A stretch of 64,000 bases of DNA from Parerythrobacter aestuarii (GCF_030140925.1 NZ_JARBWD010000001.1:1-64000), one strand, 5' to 3'. Shown: positions 25,400-36,323, numbered from the stretch's first letter. Made by a program: numbers and translations. Notes: generated from the sequence alone by a model not told the origin.

Positions 25400-27661
25400 T
25401 TAACCCACCACGCCTGCGGCGGCCAGCACCGCCAAGGTGAGGATATCGGGCGCAATCGCGGTCATCGGGGCGATCTGCACCGGCTTTTCCATCCCGATCA
25501 GCATCGGTCCGATGGTGGCGTTGCCGGCGAGTTCGCGCAGCAGCTTGGCCGAGAGATTGGCCGATTGCAGGCCGGGCATGACCAGCACATTGGCCGGGCC
25601 CGACAGGCGGCTGAAAGGATAGAGCGCCATCACCTTGGGGTTGAGCGCGGCATCGGGTGCCATCTCGCCTTCGTATTCGAAGCCCGGCTGTTCGGCATCG
25701 AGGATCGCCACCGCGTCGCGGATATTGCCGAGCCACTGGCCCGACGGGTTGCCGAACGTCGAATAGCTGAGGAAAGCCACCCGCGGTTCGTGCCCCATGC
25801 GGCGGGCGACAGCGGCGGTTTCCTTGGCGATATGCGCCAGCAGTTCCGCGCTCGGCCGTTCGTTGATGGTGGTATCGGCGAGGAAGGTGGTGTGGTTCTT
25901 GCCCACCATCATGTGGATGCCGAAGGGCACCGCGCCCGGCTTGGGATCGAGCACCCGGTTCACTTCGCGCGCGGTCTGCGAGAAGGTACGGGTGAGGCCC
26001 GAGATCATCGCATCGCCATGGCCCAGCGCCACCAGCAGCGCAGCGAAGACGTTGCGTTCCTGGTTGACCATGCGACGCACGTCGCGCTCGGTATAGCCTT
26101 TGCGTTGCAGCCGCTTGTAGAGATAGTCGACCATCTCCGGCACGTAGGACGAATCTGCCGAGTTCTGGATTTCGAAGCTGCCCGGATCGGGCACACCCAG
26201 CATGTGCAGCCGGTCGACCACCTGCTTGGTCCGCCCGACAAGGATCGGCGTGCCATAGCCGAAATCGCGATACTGGATCGCTGCGCGAAGCACGACATCC
26301 TCTTCGGCTTCGGCAAAGACCATCCGCTTGGGATTGGCCTTGCACACTTCGTAGACATTGGTCAGCGCGGCGGTGGTCGGGTTGAGCCGCGCCTTCAAGG
26401 ACAGGCGGTATTCGTCGAAATCCTCGATCGGCGCACGCGCCACGCCGCTGTCCATCGCAGCCTTTGCGACGGCAGACGACACGACTTCGATCAGGCGCGG
26501 GTCGAACGGGGCCGGGATGATGTAATCGGTGCCGAACTTCTGGTTCATGCCATAGGCGGCAGCGACTTCATCGGGCACGCGCTCGCGGGCGAGATCGGCG
26601 ATGGCCTTGGCGGCGGCAATCTTCATTTCTTCATTGATCGCGGTCGCCTGCACGTCGAGCGCGCCGCGGAAGATGAAGGGGAAGCCCAGGACATTGTTGA
26701 CCTGGTTGGGAAAGTCGCTGCGCCCGGTAGCGATGATGGCATCGGGCCGCACCGCCTTGGCTTCGTCGGGCATGATCTCCGGCGTCGGGTTGGCCATGGC
26801 GAAGATGATCGGGCTGTCAGCCATTTTCGCGACCCATTCGGGTTTGAGCGCGCCGGCGGCGGAGAGGCCGAGGAAGATATCCGCCCCCACCAGAGCTTCT
26901 TCGAGGCTGCGCGCTTCGGTCGGCACGGCATGCGCGCTCTTCCATTGGTCGACCCCGTCGCGGCCCGGATAGATCGGGCCCGAGCGATCGCACACGATCA
27001 CGTTCTCGTGCGGAATGCCCAGCGCCTTGATCAGCGCGGTGCACGCGAGGGCCGAGGCCCCGGCCCCGTTCACCACCATGCGGCAGTCCCTGAGGTCGCG
27101 CCCGGTCAGGTGGCAGGCATTGATCAACCCGGCTGCAGCGATGATGGCGGTACCGTGCTGGTCATCGTGCATCACCGGGATGTTCATCTTCTCGCGCAGA
27201 GCCTGCTCGATGATGAAGCATTCGGGAGCCGCGATGTCCTCGAGGTTGATGCCGCCAAAGCTCGGTTCCATCAGCGCCACCGCGTTGATGAAGGCTTCGG
27301 GATCCTCCGTGTCGAGTTCGAGGTCGATCGAATCGACATCGGCGAAGCGCTTGAACAGCACCGCCTTGCCTTCCATCACCGGCTTCGAGGCCAGCGCACC
27401 AAGGTTGCCAAGTCCGAGGATCGCGGTGCCGTTGGAAATCACTGCAACCAGGTTGGAACGGGCGGTATACTTGGCTGCCGTCGAAGGATCTTCGGCAATG
27501 GCTTCCACCGGCGCTGCCACGCCCGGTGAGTAGGCCAGGCTGAGGTCGCGCTGGGTCGCCATCGGCTTGGAGGCGATGATCTCGATCTTACCCGGGCGGA
27601 TGGTCTCGTGATAGAACAACGCTTCGCGCGTTGTGAAACCTTGCGGTTTGTCGTCGGCCAA
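25400..27661 (-). CDS. maeB: NADP-dependent malic enzyme with phosphotransacetylase-like domain
   Basis: The 753-residue protein decarboxylates malate to pyruvate with NADP. The malic enzyme part (about 1-430) has [12 protein letters not shown], the catalytic [14 protein letters not shown] region and the NAD(P) site [16 protein letters not shown]. The C-terminal part (about 440-753) resembles phosphate acetyltransferase ([34 protein letters not shown]) but in MaeB it is thought to be regulatory rather than catalytic. Length matches MaeB. It is divergent from mutS. Confidence 0.95.
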   Translation of the reverse strand: MADDKPQGFTTREALFYHETIRPGKIEIIASKPMATQRDLSLAYSPGVAAPVEAIAEDPSTAAKYTARSNLVAVISNGTAILGLGNLGALASKPVMEGKAVLFKRFADVDSIDLELDTEDPEAFINAVALMEPSFGGINLEDIAAPECFIIEQALREKMNIPVMHDDQHGTAIIAAAGLINACHLTGRDLRDCRMVVNGAGASALACTALIKALGIPHENVIVCDRSGPIYPGRDGVDQWKSAHAVPTEARSLEEALVGADIFLGLSAAGALKPEWVAKMADSPIIFAMANPTPEIMPDEAKAVRPDAIIATGRSDFPNQVNNVLGFPFIFRGALDVQATAINEEMKIAAAKAIADLARERVPDEVAAAYGMNQKFGTDYIIPAPFDPRLIEVVSSAVAKAAMDSGVARAPIEDFDEYRLSLKARLNPTTAALTNVYEVCKANPKRMVFAEAEEDVVLRAAIQYRDFGYGTPILVGRTKQVVDRLHMLGVPDPGSFEIQNSADSSYVPEMVDYLYKRLQRKGYTERDVRRMVNQERNVFAALLVALGHGDAMISGLTRTFSQTAREVNRVLDPKPGAVPFGIHMMVGKNHTTFLADTTINERPSAELLAHIAKETAAVARRMGHEPRVAFLSYSTFGNPSGQWLGNIRDAVAILDAEQPGFEYEGEMAPDAALNPKVMALYPFSRLSGPANVLVMPGLQSANLSAKLLRELAGNATIGPMLIGMEKPVQIAPMTAIAPDILTLAVLAAAGVVG

Positions 27662-27777
27662 CTTGCGGCTCTCCTTTGCTTTGGCCGCCCGATACCCAAT
27701 GCAGCCGTGCAGCGATAGGGGGAAAGCTGGTGTGCTTCGCTTCCCGAATCGCTCGTCCCGACGCTACGGCATGCCGC

Positions 27778-30408
27778 ATGGCGGGCAAGTCCACACCCAT
27801 GATGGAACAATACCTGGCGCTCAAGGCCGAGGCCGGGGACGATTGCCTGCTGTTCTATCGCATGGGCGACTTCTTCGAGCTGTTCTTCGACGATGCCAAG
27901 GTCGCCAGCGGCATCCTCGACATCGCGCTCACCGCACGCGGCAAGGACAGCGGCGAACCGGTGCCGATGTGCGGGGTCCCCGTGCATGCGGCGGAAGGCT
28001 ATCTCGCCCGGCTGATCAAGGCCGGGTGCCGGGTCGCCATTGCCGAGCAGGTAGAGACGCCCGAGGAAGCGCGGGAACGCGCCAAGCGCGAGGGCAAGCC
28101 GGTGTCCAAGGTGCTGGTGAAGCGCGACATCGTGCGCTTCGTCACCGCCGGGACATTGACCGAGGACGCGCTGCTCGAACCACGCCGCGCCAATGTGCTC
28201 GCCGCAGTGTGCGAGGTGCGCGGGATGATCGGGATCGCGCATTGCGACATCTCGACCGGGCGGATGGAGCTGGAGGAATGCGCGCCCGAAGCCATGGGTG
28301 CCGCACTGGCGAGGCTCGGTGCGAGCGAGGTGGTGGCACCGGAAGGCTGGACCGAAGCGCCCGAGCAGGCGACCTTGCGCCCCCGGACCGAGTTCGCCAG
28401 CGACGAAGGCGAGACCCGGCTCATGGCCATCCACGAGGTCGCCACGCTCGATGGCTTCGGCGACTTCTCGCGCGCCATGCTGGCGGCAGCGGGCGGGCTG
28501 GTCGGCTATCTCGACCACGCCGGGCGCGGGACGCTGCCGTTCCTGCTGCCGCCGGTCATCTCCAGTGGCGAAGCGCGCTTGGCGATGGATGCGGCGACCC
28601 GCAGTTCGCTGGAGATCCTCGCCTCGCAACAGGGCGAGCGCGCGGGAAGCCTGATTGCCGCGGTCGATCGCTGCGTGACAGGAGCCGGCGCGCGCCAGCT
28701 GGCGGAAGACCTGTCTGCCCCGCTCACCAGCCGCGACGCCATCGAAATGCGACTCGCGCTGGTCACCTTCTTCCACCAGGACCCGCTGTTGCGCGCCGAC
28801 CTGCGCGAAGTGATGCGGTCCGTGCCCGACCTTGTTCGCGCGCTGGGGCGGATCGTCGCGGGCAGAGGCTCACCGCGCGACCTGGGGCAGGTTCGGGACG
28901 GGTTGGCCGAGGCGAGGCGCATCCGCGACCATCTGGCGGGCAAGCCTGACCGTCCGGCGCTGCTCGAGGCACTGCTGCCGGCGATGGCCGGGCACGGCGC
29001 GCTGGTCGATCACTTGCAGCGCGCATTGGTCCCCGCCCCGCCGACCACGCGTGACCAGGGCGGTTTCATTGCTACCGGTTACGACGCGGCGCTGGATGAA
29101 TTGCGCAGCATCTCCGGCAATGCCCGCCGCGCCATCGCCGCGCTCGAGGCCCGCTACAAGGGCGAGACCGGCATCGCCGCGCTCAAGATCAAGCACAATG
29201 GCGTGCTCGGCTATTTCATCGAAGTGCCCGCCAAGCATGCCGATGCGCTGATGGCACCCGACAGCGGCTTCACTCACCGCCAGACCATGGCCGGTGCGGT
29301 GCGTTTCAACTCACTGCAGCTGCACGAGGAAGCGACTCGGATCGGCGAGGCGGGCGGACGCGCGCTGGCCGCCGAGGAAGCCCATTTCGAGGATCTCGTC
29401 GCGACCGTTGCCGCCGCCCGCGAAGCCATCGCCGCGACCGCTGCCGCGCTGGCCCGGATCGATGTGGCAGCAGGACAGGCCGAACGCGCCGCCGAGGGTG
29501 ACTGGTGCCGCCCGACTGTGACCGATGAGCACAGCCTCGCCATCACCGGTGGCCGTCATCCGGTGGTCGAGGCAGCGCTACACAAGGCCGGCGTACGCTT
29601 CGTCCCCAACGACTGCGCGCTCGCCGAAAGCGACCGACTGTGGCTGATTGGCGGCCCCAACATGGGCGGCAAGTCGACCTTCCTGCGGCAGAATGCGCTG
29701 ATCGTGCTGTTGGCGCAGGCCGGGTGCTACGTGCCTGCCTCCTCGGCCACCATCGGCCTCGTTGACCGGCTGTTCAGCCGCGTCGGCGCGTCGGACAACC
29801 TCGCCCGCGGCCGCTCGACTTTCATGGTCGAGATGGTCGAGACCGCGGCGATCCTGGCGCAGGCGACCGAGCGCAGCTTCGTCATCCTCGACGAAGTCGG
29901 GCGCGGCACCTCCACCTATGACGGGCTGGCTCTCGCCTGGGCGGTGGTCGAAGCGGTGCACGAGACGATCCGCTGCCGTTGCCTGTTCGCGACGCATTAT
30001 CACGAGCTGGCACGGCTGGCCGAGACCTGCGATGCGCTGTCGTTACACCATGTCCGGGCCAAGGAATGGAAGGGCGAGCTGGTGTTGCTGCATGAGCTGT
30101 CCGAAGGCGCTGCCGATCGCAGCTATGGCCTTGCCGTGGCCAAGCTGGCCGGGGTTCCGCCACATGTCGTCAAACGCGCCAAATCCGTGCTCGACCGACT
30201 GGAGAAAGGCCGCGCTGAAACCGGCGGGCTTGCCGCCGGGCTGGGCGAGTTGCCGCTGTTCGCCGCAGCGATGGAAGAGGTTGAGGAAGGCACAGGCGAC
30301 ACGCTCCGTACCAGACTTGCCGAACTCGATATCGATGCACTGTCCCCGCGCGAGGCGCTTGATGTACTTTACCAATTGAAAAACGAAGCCAGCCAAACGG
30401 AAACTTAA
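27778..30408 (+). CDS. mutS: DNA mismatch repair protein MutS
   Basis: The 876-residue protein recognises mismatches and starts repair. The mismatch-binding domain carries the Phe-x-Glu motif inside [14 protein letters not shown]. After the lever and clamp domains come Walker [15 protein letters not shown] near residue 626, Walker [17 protein letters not shown] and the conserved [10 protein letters not shown]. The open frame runs 34 codons further upstream; I start at [13 protein letters not shown] because KSTPMMEQY is the conserved beginning. Confidence 0.95.
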   Translation: MAGKSTPMMEQYLALKAEAGDDCLLFYRMGDFFELFFDDAKVASGILDIALTARGKDSGEPVPMCGVPVHAAEGYLARLIKAGCRVAIAEQVETPEEARERAKREGKPVSKVLVKRDIVRFVTAGTLTEDALLEPRRANVLAAVCEVRGMIGIAHCDISTGRMELEECAPEAMGAALARLGASEVVAPEGWTEAPEQATLRPRTEFASDEGETRLMAIHEVATLDGFGDFSRAMLAAAGGLVGYLDHAGRGTLPFLLPPVISSGEARLAMDAATRSSLEILASQQGERAGSLIAAVDRCVTGAGARQLAEDLSAPLTSRDAIEMRLALVTFFHQDPLLRADLREVMRSVPDLVRALGRIVAGRGSPRDLGQVRDGLAEARRIRDHLAGKPDRPALLEALLPAMAGHGALVDHLQRALVPAPPTTRDQGGFIATGYDAALDELRSISGNARRAIAALEARYKGETGIAALKIKHNGVLGYFIEVPAKHADALMAPDSGFTHRQTMAGAVRFNSLQLHEEATRIGEAGGRALAAEEAHFEDLVATVAAAREAIAATAAALARIDVAAGQAERAAEGDWCRPTVTDEHSLAITGGRHPVVEAALHKAGVRFVPNDCALAESDRLWLIGGPNMGGKSTFLRQNALIVLLAQAGCYVPASSATIGLVDRLFSRVGASDNLARGRSTFMVEMVETAAILAQATERSFVILDEVGRGTSTYDGLALAWAVVEAVHETIRCRCLFATHYHELARLAETCDALSLHHVRAKEWKGELVLLHELSEGAADRSYGLAVAKLAGVPPHVVKRAKSVLDRLEKGRAETGGLAAGLGELPLFAAAMEEVEEGTGDTLRTRLAELDIDALSPREALDVLYQLKNEASQTET

Positions 30409-30433
30409 CCTCCGTCTGCCATGCTTGCTCTTC

Positions 30434-30796
30434 ATGAAGGGCTACATGTTCCAAAGCCGCGGCGGCGCGTTGTTTTTCGTTGGCCTGACTCTGGTCGGCG
30501 TGGCCGGACTCGTCGGCACGGAAGAGACCGATGGTGCCATCGCCAGTGCGACCGCCCAGTTCGAGCAACAGGGCGAAGACTTCCGTGAGCAGGCCGAAGC
30601 CATGTCCAATCCGGGCGAGCCGGTTCCGGTTGTCGCTACTGAAGCCGAGCCAGCCCCGCCGGAAGACCTCGAATTCGCATCCGACGAAGATTTGATTGTC
30701 GATCCGACCGGGATCGACCCAACACCGGTCATCGAAGATCCTGCTGAAGGCGAAGTGCTGGAAGTCGAGACGGGCTCGAGCGGCCCCGCCGAATAG
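30434..30796 (+). CDS. Small membrane-anchored acidic protein, unknown
   Basis: The 120-residue product has one hydrophobic N-terminal segment (about residues 12-28, LFFVGLTLVGVAGLVG) and then a long Glu/Asp/Pro-rich tail that looks disordered. No domain is recognised. Starts are possible at 30434 or at the ATG at 30446, which has GAAGGG just upstream. It sits between mutS and a DUF202 gene on the same strand. It may be a small envelope protein; coding status rests on the plausible membrane anchor and open frame. Confidence 0.55.
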   Translation: MKGYMFQSRGGALFFVGLTLVGVAGLVGTEETDGAIASATAQFEQQGEDFREQAEAMSNPGEPVPVVATEAEPAPPEDLEFASDEDLIVDPTGIDPTPVIEDPAEGEVLEVETGSSGPAE

Positions 30797-30855
30797 AATC
30801 CAGGACCCAAGCCGGCATTCGTCCGTTTAACCTTCTCAATGGATCAGGAGGGACA

Positions 30856-31284
30856 GTGGCGGAATCCGGCTACAGCAAAGGCGACAATGCGGCACAAGGC
30901 GAACGCAGCACGGCGCTTGCGGTCGATCGTACGGAGATGGCCGAGGACCGCACAATCATGGCGGTGGAGCGCACATTCGCCGGCTGGATCCGCACCGCTT
31001 TCGCGTCCATCGCCATCGGATTGGGCTTCAGGGCCCTGTTCGGCGAACTGCAGCCACCGTGGCTGGCAAAAGCGATTGCCACCAGCTTCATCCTGCTGGC
31101 GATCTGGATTGCACTGAGTGCAGCCAACCGCGCCTGCACCTCGATGGAGAAAATGCGCGAGCATGCCGTTGACCGTCCGCGGCAGCGCCAGCTGCGCTGG
31201 ATCGCCTATGCCGTCGCTACCGGTGCCGGGCTGCTGGTGCTGGGTCTGTGGGTGCTCAACGATGGCAATCTTGCCGATGTCTAG
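30856..31284 (+). CDS. DUF202 (YidH-like) membrane protein
   Basis: The 142-residue product has a cytosolic N-terminus with LAVDRTEMAEDRTIMAVERTFAGWIRTAFA, the hallmark of DUF202, and three hydrophobic segments (about 48-62, 72-90 and 116-134). Function is unknown. The GTG start is supported by AGGAGGGA four bases upstream. It lies 59 bases after the preceding small-protein gene. Confidence 0.88.
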   Translation: MAESGYSKGDNAAQGERSTALAVDRTEMAEDRTIMAVERTFAGWIRTAFASIAIGLGFRALFGELQPPWLAKAIATSFILLAIWIALSAANRACTSMEKMREHAVDRPRQRQLRWIAYAVATGAGLLVLGLWVLNDGNLADV

Positions 31285-31293
31285 GCTCAAGCC

Positions 31294-32163
31294 CTAGCGC
31301 GTCGGCACCGGGGCATCGCCCGAATAATCGTAGAACCCCTTGCCGGTCTTGCGCCCGAGCCAACCGGCTTCGACGTATTTCTGCAGCAGCGGCGCCGGGC
31401 GGTACTTGCTGTCGCCGGTGGTGTTGTAGAGCACCATGATGATGTCGAGGCAGGTATCGAGCCCGACGAAATCGGCCAGTTCGAGTGGCCCCATCGGATG
31501 GTTGAGGCCGAGCCGGCAGCCCTTGTCGATATCGGCGATGCTGGCGGTCGACTGGCCGAGCACGAAGATCGCTTCGTTTATCATCGGCAGCAGGATACGG
31601 TTGACCACAAAGCCCGGTTCGTCCTGCGACAGTACCACCTGCTTGCCCAGCCCCTCGGCAAAGGCAACGGTACGCGCTTCGACGTCCTTCGCGGTAGCAA
31701 GTCCCGGAATAACTTCGATCAGGCCCATCACCGGGACCGGGTTGAAGAAATGCAGGCCAATAAACCGTTCCGGATCACTGGTGTAGTTGGCCATGCGCGT
31801 GATCGGGATCGAGCTGGTGTTCGACGCCATGATTGCGCCTTGCGACAGCACTTCGCTGGCTTTCTCGAAAATCGCCTGCTTGATGCCTTCCTTCTCGGTT
31901 GCCGCTTCGATGATCATTTCGGCCTCGGCCATCGGCGCGTAGTCGGCAACCGGAGTAATCCGGGCGAGAGCCGCTTCCGCGTCGGCAATCTCGATCTTGC
32001 CGCGCCCAACCAGCTTGGCGAGCGCCCTTTCGATCCCGGCCTTCGACTTCTGAGCGACTTCCAGCGAAACGTCCGCCAGCAGCACGTTCATCGCGTTCTG
32101 GGCAATCGTCTGGGAAATGCCCGAGCCCATCTGGCCCGCGCCGATAACGCCGATAGTCTTCAT
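31294..32163 (-). CDS. 3-hydroxybutyryl-CoA / 3-hydroxyacyl-CoA dehydrogenase
   Basis: The 289-residue enzyme oxidises 3-hydroxyacyl-CoA with NAD in beta-oxidation, butyrate or PHB-related metabolism. The Rossmann motif [15 protein letters not shown] is at the N-terminus, and [13 protein letters not shown] and [20 protein letters not shown] carry the conserved Ser/His catalytic region. The C-terminal domain has [15 protein letters not shown]. Stand-alone length and motifs fit Hbd/PaaH rather than the long FadB. It may act in the same pathways as the CoA-transferases at 5.6-9.0 kb. Confidence 0.93.
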   Translation of the reverse strand: MKTIGVIGAGQMGSGISQTIAQNAMNVLLADVSLEVAQKSKAGIERALAKLVGRGKIEIADAEAALARITPVADYAPMAEAEMIIEAATEKEGIKQAIFEKASEVLSQGAIMASNTSSIPITRMANYTSDPERFIGLHFFNPVPVMGLIEVIPGLATAKDVEARTVAFAEGLGKQVVLSQDEPGFVVNRILLPMINEAIFVLGQSTASIADIDKGCRLGLNHPMGPLELADFVGLDTCLDIIMVLYNTTGDSKYRPAPLLQKYVEAGWLGRKTGKGFYDYSGDAPVPTR

Positions 32164-32243
32164 GGAAATGCGCTTTCTCTTCGCAGTTGCAGCAAAGCGT
32201 GCCTGTTAGCGAGCCATGGCCGCGCTGGCTACCTGTTTGCGCC

Positions 32244-32813
32244 CTACCTGTTTTGACCAGGAACCCACTTAACATCGGCCTTGCCATCGTCATTGGCGAC
32301 CCGGGCAAGCACAAACAAGAAATCCGACAGGCGGTTGATATAGGAGAGCGCGGCGGGATTGACGGGTTCATCCGCCGCCAAGGCAACCACGGCGCGTTCG
32401 GCTGCGCGGGTTGTTGCACGGGCGACGTGGACGCGCGCTGCTGCCTCGCCACCACCCGGCAGGACGAAGCTGGCCAGCGGTTCGAGCCGTTCATTCATCG
32501 CGTCGATGGCCTCCTCAAGCCATGCGGTCTGCCGCGGCACCATGCGAAGTGTCATTTCACCCGGTTCGAAATCTTCTCCGGGCGTAGCGAGATCTGCGCC
32601 GAGATCGAACAGGTCGTTCTGGATACGGAACAGCGTAGCGGCGTGATCGGTGCCTTCGAGCGCGACCGCCGCAACGCCTATGGCCGAATTCGCTTCATCG
32701 ACAACACCGATCGCGGTCATCCGCGCATCATGCTTGGCGCGGCGCGAGCCATCGACGAGCCCCGTTGTCCCGTCATCGCCGGTGCGGGTGTAGATCTTGT
32801 TGAGCTTGACCAT
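32244..32813 (-). CDS. Cob(I)alamin adenosyltransferase, PduO type
   Basis: The 189-residue product converts cob(I)alamin to adenosylcobalamin with ATP. The PduO-family start KIYTRTGDDGTTGLVDGSR and the later VLPGGGEAAARVHVARATTRAAERAVV and NRLSDFLFVLAR motifs are clear. It lies 19 bases after a HIG1 gene and 80 bases before the dehydrogenase gene, all on the minus strand. It implies that the cell uses adenosylcobalamin enzymes; none is encoded in the window. Confidence 0.93.
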   Translation of the reverse strand: MVKLNKIYTRTGDDGTTGLVDGSRRAKHDARMTAIGVVDEANSAIGVAAVALEGTDHAATLFRIQNDLFDLGADLATPGEDFEPGEMTLRMVPRQTAWLEEAIDAMNERLEPLASFVLPGGGEAAARVHVARATTRAAERAVVALAADEPVNPAALSYINRLSDFLFVLARVANDDGKADVKWVPGQNR

Positions 32814-32833
32814 GGGTCAGCCCGCTAGCGCAC

Positions 32834-33064
32834 CTACTGCGAAATCGCCAGCAGGATGGCGACTACCACGATGGCGAGCGCCTGGTACTTGATGCGGTTG
32901 AACATCATCTTGTTCTGCAACAACTGCATCTCGGTGACGTTTTCGCCTTCCCCGGTTTCCAAGTCGATCTTGGTGCTCTGGAGAAAGGCAACGATCCCGC
33001 GCACGAGCGAATAGAGCACGAGGCCCATGAGGATCACGAGGGCAATGATGAGTATCCAGGTCAT
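32834..33064 (-). CDS. HIG1-domain small membrane protein
   Basis: The 76-residue product has two hydrophobic segments (about 3-27 and 57-74) joined by a charged loop, with QNKMMFNRIKYQALAI before the second, resembling the HIG1 domain of alphaproteobacterial twin-transmembrane proteins. Mitochondrial HIG1 proteins act with respiratory complexes; the bacterial role is unclear. It starts 9 bases after the end of gluQRS on the same strand. Confidence 0.8.
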   Translation of the reverse strand: MTWILIIALVILMGLVLYSLVRGIVAFLQSTKIDLETGEGENVTEMQLLQNKMMFNRIKYQALAIVVVAILLAISQ

Positions 33065-33073
33065 GGCTAGTAT

Positions 33074-33904
33074 CTAGGTGCTCCCAAGCGATATTCCACA
33101 TGGCCATTGGTCCATGCGCAGGCGATCGGCCCATTGAGTGCCATTTTCACCTGCCTTGCGATGATCCGCAAGGGCCTTCGACCCACGTCGCTTGGCGAGT
33201 TTCTGCCCGGCCTCGTCCAGCAACAACGCGTGGTGGTGCCAGCGTGGGACCGGCAGGCGCAGCAGCGCCTGCAATAGCCGGTGAACATGTGTGGCGGGAA
33301 ACAGGTCCTGCCCGCGCGTCACCAGGGTCACGCCATCGGCGGCATCGTCTAGCGTTGCCGCCAGGTGGTAGCTCGCCGGCAAGTCTTTGCGCACCAGCAC
33401 GACATCGCCAAGGGTGAGAGGATCGGCGGCTTGAGCACCTGCCAGATTGTCGTCCCAGGTCAGCGCGCCGGTGATCGTGAGGGCTTTTACCACATCGAGC
33501 CGCATGGCTGCCGGAAGCGATGGGTCGACCGATTTGCCCTTGCAGGTACCGGGATAGACCAGTCCCTCGGGGCCCGGCCGTGCACCTGCGGCCTCGATAT
33601 CTTTCCGGGTGCAGGTGCAGGGATAGAGCAGGCCCATTGCTGCCAGCTGCTCGGCGGCGTGCTGATAGCTTGCCAGCCGCGCCGATTGAGGTAGCACCTC
33701 GTCCCATTCCAACCCCAGCCACTCGAGGTCGCGACGGAATTCATCGGCCAGCTCGGGGCGACTGCGCGGCCCGTCGATATCCTCGATCCGCAGCAGGAAG
33801 CGCCCACCCGCCGCTTGCGCGAGGTCATGCGCCACGATCGCCGAATAGGCATGGCCCCAGTGGAGCAAACCGTTGGGACTGGGTGCGAAGCGGGTTGTGA
33901 CCAT
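33074..33904 (-). CDS. gluQRS: tRNA glutamyl-Q(34) synthetase
   Basis: The 276-residue enzyme attaches glutamate to queuosine in tRNA-Asp. It resembles the catalytic half of GluRS and lacks an anticodon-binding domain. FAPSPNGLLHWGHAYSA holds the HIGH-type motif, YPCTCTRK and YPGTCKG provide zinc-binding cysteines, and KLAKRRGSKAL is the KMSKS counterpart. Its substrate base depends on the queuosine pathway, for which queC is encoded at 54.8 kb. Confidence 0.94.
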   Translation of the reverse strand: MVTTRFAPSPNGLLHWGHAYSAIVAHDLAQAAGGRFLLRIEDIDGPRSRPELADEFRRDLEWLGLEWDEVLPQSARLASYQHAAEQLAAMGLLYPCTCTRKDIEAAGARPGPEGLVYPGTCKGKSVDPSLPAAMRLDVVKALTITGALTWDDNLAGAQAADPLTLGDVVLVRKDLPASYHLAATLDDAADGVTLVTRGQDLFPATHVHRLLQALLRLPVPRWHHHALLLDEAGQKLAKRRGSKALADHRKAGENGTQWADRLRMDQWPCGISLGST

Positions 33905-34027
33905 CTTGACTCACATTCTTCGAAAATGGCGCGACTCGCCAAATCCCGCTGTGGATAGCGCAAATGTCATGGGGTTGACGCTTTTTGCCGTAAATGATTC
34001 CTGTGATGTCAGTCGGGGAGAACAAGA

Positions 34028-34636
34028 GTGTTCAAGGCCGAATTGATTGAACGGGCGGCGCATTTCCGCAGCGCCGAGGGGGATCCGGTCCGCAGCCTGG
34101 ACTCCTGCCCTTCACTTGTCCTCAATGCGGACTACACCCCGCTCTCCTATTACCCGCTGAGCCTGTGGCCGTGGCAGACCGCGATCAAGGCGATCTTCCT
34201 CGACCGGGTCGACGTGATCGAGACCTATGACCGCGAGGTCCACTCGCCCAACCTCGACATGAAGATCCCCAGCGTGATCGCGCTGCGCGACTATGTTCGC
34301 CCAAGCGAATTTCCGGCCTTCACCCGCTTCAACCTGTTCCTGCGCGACCGCTTCGCCTGCCAGTATTGCGGCGGTACTCAGCATCTGACCTTCGACCACG
34401 TCATCCCCCGCCGCCAGGGCGGCAAGACGACGTGGGAGAACATCGCCACCGCCTGCGCGCCGTGCAACATGAAGAAAGGCGGGAGGACGCCGCGCGAGGC
34501 GCATATGCACTTGCACACCCAGCCAATCCGCCCGACGCACTGGCAGCTGCAGCAATACGGCAAGCAGTTCCCGCCGAACTATTTGCACGAGACGTGGCGG
34601 GATTGGCTGTATTGGGATGTTGAGCTGGAGGCTTAG
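34028..34636 (+). CDS. HNH endonuclease family protein
   Basis: The 202-residue product has an N-terminal region beginning SLVLNADYTPLSYYPLSLWPW, then an HNH zinc module: CQYCGG, LTFDHVIPRRQGGKTTWEN and CAPCNMKKG near residues 116-155. This is the widespread RecA-independent, stand-alone HNH family found in many alphaproteobacteria; the biological target is unknown. The GTG start is supported by GGGGAGA eight bases upstream. It is divergent from gluQRS. Confidence 0.9.
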   Translation: MFKAELIERAAHFRSAEGDPVRSLDSCPSLVLNADYTPLSYYPLSLWPWQTAIKAIFLDRVDVIETYDREVHSPNLDMKIPSVIALRDYVRPSEFPAFTRFNLFLRDRFACQYCGGTQHLTFDHVIPRRQGGKTTWENIATACAPCNMKKGGRTPREAHMHLHTQPIRPTHWQLQQYGKQFPPNYLHETWRDWLYWDVELEA

Positions 34637-34639
34637 GGT

Positions 34640-35086
34640 TCAGGCCAACAGCGCGGCAATCGCTAGGTCAAAGTGCAAGCGTGCACCAGAAACCGGCCTT
34701 ATAATCCCGATACCTGATGCAAAGTCAGATCCACCGGAATCGAAAAGCCGCTTGTAACGGTGATAACGCCAATCCTGCAGCGCTTCTTTGGCAAGTTCTC
34801 TAGTGGCGAGGTCGAGTTCGCCGTGAACCGCGTAGAGTCGGTCAACGGCATATTCCCTGCCCCGCGTCCCTAGTCCGCTTACATATTCTAGCTTTCCGCT
34901 CACCCACTTTTCTTTGATGATCGCGGCAAGCGTCGAGCTGATGGTCGCATTGAAGTTGTCTGCGTCCCCGCTGGCATCAATGACGATGAGAGGCTGCAAG
35001 AGGGCGCCTTCAGCTTCGGGATCGAAACTCTCAATCGCCTTCAGAACGGTCTCTTCAGCCACGTTCGCGAGATATCGGGGTGCCAT
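34640..35086 (-). CDS. Hypothetical protein at the end of the kyn operon
   Basis: The 148-residue product has no signal peptide or membrane segment and no domain I recognise. It mixes helices and strands, with PLIVIDASGDADNFNATISSTL in the first third and a basic patch DWRYHRYKRLFDSGG near residue 108. It starts 4 bases after the kynU stop, so it is probably cotranscribed. A sampled 60-base line counts 31 G+C (52 percent) against 42 (70 percent) for a line in kynU, suggesting a different origin. Confidence 0.65.
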   Translation of the reverse strand: MAPRYLANVAEETVLKAIESFDPEAEGALLQPLIVIDASGDADNFNATISSTLAAIIKEKWVSGKLEYVSGLGTRGREYAVDRLYAVHGELDLATRELAKEALQDWRYHRYKRLFDSGGSDFASGIGIIRPVSGARLHFDLAIAALLA

Positions 35087-35090
35087 CGGA

Positions 35091-36323
35091 CTAAGTCACC
35101 GCCGCCCGCTGCTTAAACTCGGGCGTATCCCACGCCTCTGTCGCCAGAATATCCGCAAGCTCCTCCGCCGTGCGCGCCATATCTTCGAAGCGCAGATATG
35201 CCGGTGCGAAGCCGAGGCGCAGGATATCGGGTGCGCGGAAATCGCCGATGATGCCGCGAGCGATCAGGGCCTGGCACAGGGCGTAGGCTTCCGGGTGGCG
35301 GAAGGAGAGCTGGCTGCCGCGCTGCATAGGGTCGTCAGGGCTCACGAGTGGCAGATCGACGCCTGCGTCGGCCAGACACTCGCGGAAGAACTCGCTCAGC
35401 GCGCGGGACTTGGCCCACAGCCGCGAGACGCCGACCTTGGCGATCAGCTCCACGCCTACTTCCAGCGCGCTCATGGCAAGGATCGAGGGCGTGCCGCACA
35501 GCAGCCGGTCGACACCCGGAGCGGGCGCATAGTCGTCGGAAAAGTCGAACGGGGCGGCATGGCCCATCCAGCCGGAAAGTGGCTGTTCGAGCGCATCATG
35601 GTGCCGCTCGGCAACGAAGGCATAGGCCGGGGCACCGGGGCCACCGTTGAGATATTTATAGCCGCAACCGACCGCGAAATCGGCCCCGCACGCGTTCAGA
35701 TCGACCGGTAAGGCACCGCCCGTATGCGACAGGTCCCACAGCACCAGCGCACCCACATCATGCGCCGCCTTGGTGAGCGCCGCCATATCGAACATCGCGC
35801 CGGACTTGTAGTGCACATGCGTCAGCAGTAGCAGCGCGACGTCTTCGCCCAGCGCGTCGGTCATCACATCGCGTTCGGCCAGCCGCTGGGTGGCGAGGCC
35901 CTGCCCCTCCAGACCCTGGATCATGTAGAGATCGGTCGGGAAATTGCCCGGTTCGCTGAGGATCACTTTCCTGCCCCCTCCCGAACCATCACTTCGCATC
36001 TTGAGCGCCGCGCTGATCAGCTTGAACAGGTTCACCGAGACACTGTCTGCGACGATGACCTCATGCGGCTGCGCCCCGATCAGTGGCGCGATCTTGCCGC
36101 CGACGCGTTGCGGCAGGGTGATCCAGTCCGCGTCGTTCCAGCTGCGGATTAGCCCGTCGCCCCATTCGCCGCGCATGACCTGCTCTAGCCGCGCTGGCGT
36201 CGCCTTGGGCAGCGCGCCGAGTGAATTGCCGTCGAGATAGATGACGCCCTCGGGCAGGTCGAACCGCTCGCGATACTCGGCCAGCGGGTCCGCCGCATCC
36301 AGTTCGCGCGCCTTACTCAACAT
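35091..36323 (-). CDS. kynU: Kynureninase
   Basis: The 410-residue PLP enzyme cleaves kynurenine to anthranilate and alanine. Conserved parts are VIYLDGNSLGALPKATPARLEQVM at the N-terminus, the PLP region VLWDLSHTGGALPVDLN and the lysine motif VGCGYKYLNGGPGAPAY (Schiff-base Lys). The frame extends upstream to 36374, but the ATG at 36323, overlapping kynB by 11 bases, gives the family start. It is third in the kynA-kynB-kynU operon. Confidence 0.95.
   Translation of the reverse strand: MLSKARELDAADPLAEYRERFDLPEGVIYLDGNSLGALPKATPARLEQVMRGEWGDGLIRSWNDADWITLPQRVGGKIAPLIGAQPHEVIVADSVSVNLFKLISAALKMRSDGSGGGRKVILSEPGNFPTDLYMIQGLEGQGLATQRLAERDVMTDALGEDVALLLLTHVHYKSGAMFDMAALTKAAHDVGALVLWDLSHTGGALPVDLNACGADFAVGCGYKYLNGGPGAPAYAFVAERHHDALEQPLSGWMGHAAPFDFSDDYAPAPGVDRLLCGTPSILAMSALEVGVELIAKVGVSRLWAKSRALSEFFRECLADAGVDLPLVSPDDPMQRGSQLSFRHPEAYALCQALIARGIIGDFRAPDILRLGFAPAYLRFEDMARTAEELADILATEAWDTPEFKQRAAVT

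Noticed and set aside
25298..27529. 743-codon frame opposite maeB and the ACT gene
   Set aside because: Antisense shadow of two well-supported genes; composition (His, Arg, Asp rich) is typical of such frames.
27439..28776. 445-codon frame opposite maeB and mutS
   Set aside because: Crosses the divergent promoter and two known genes; no supporting features.
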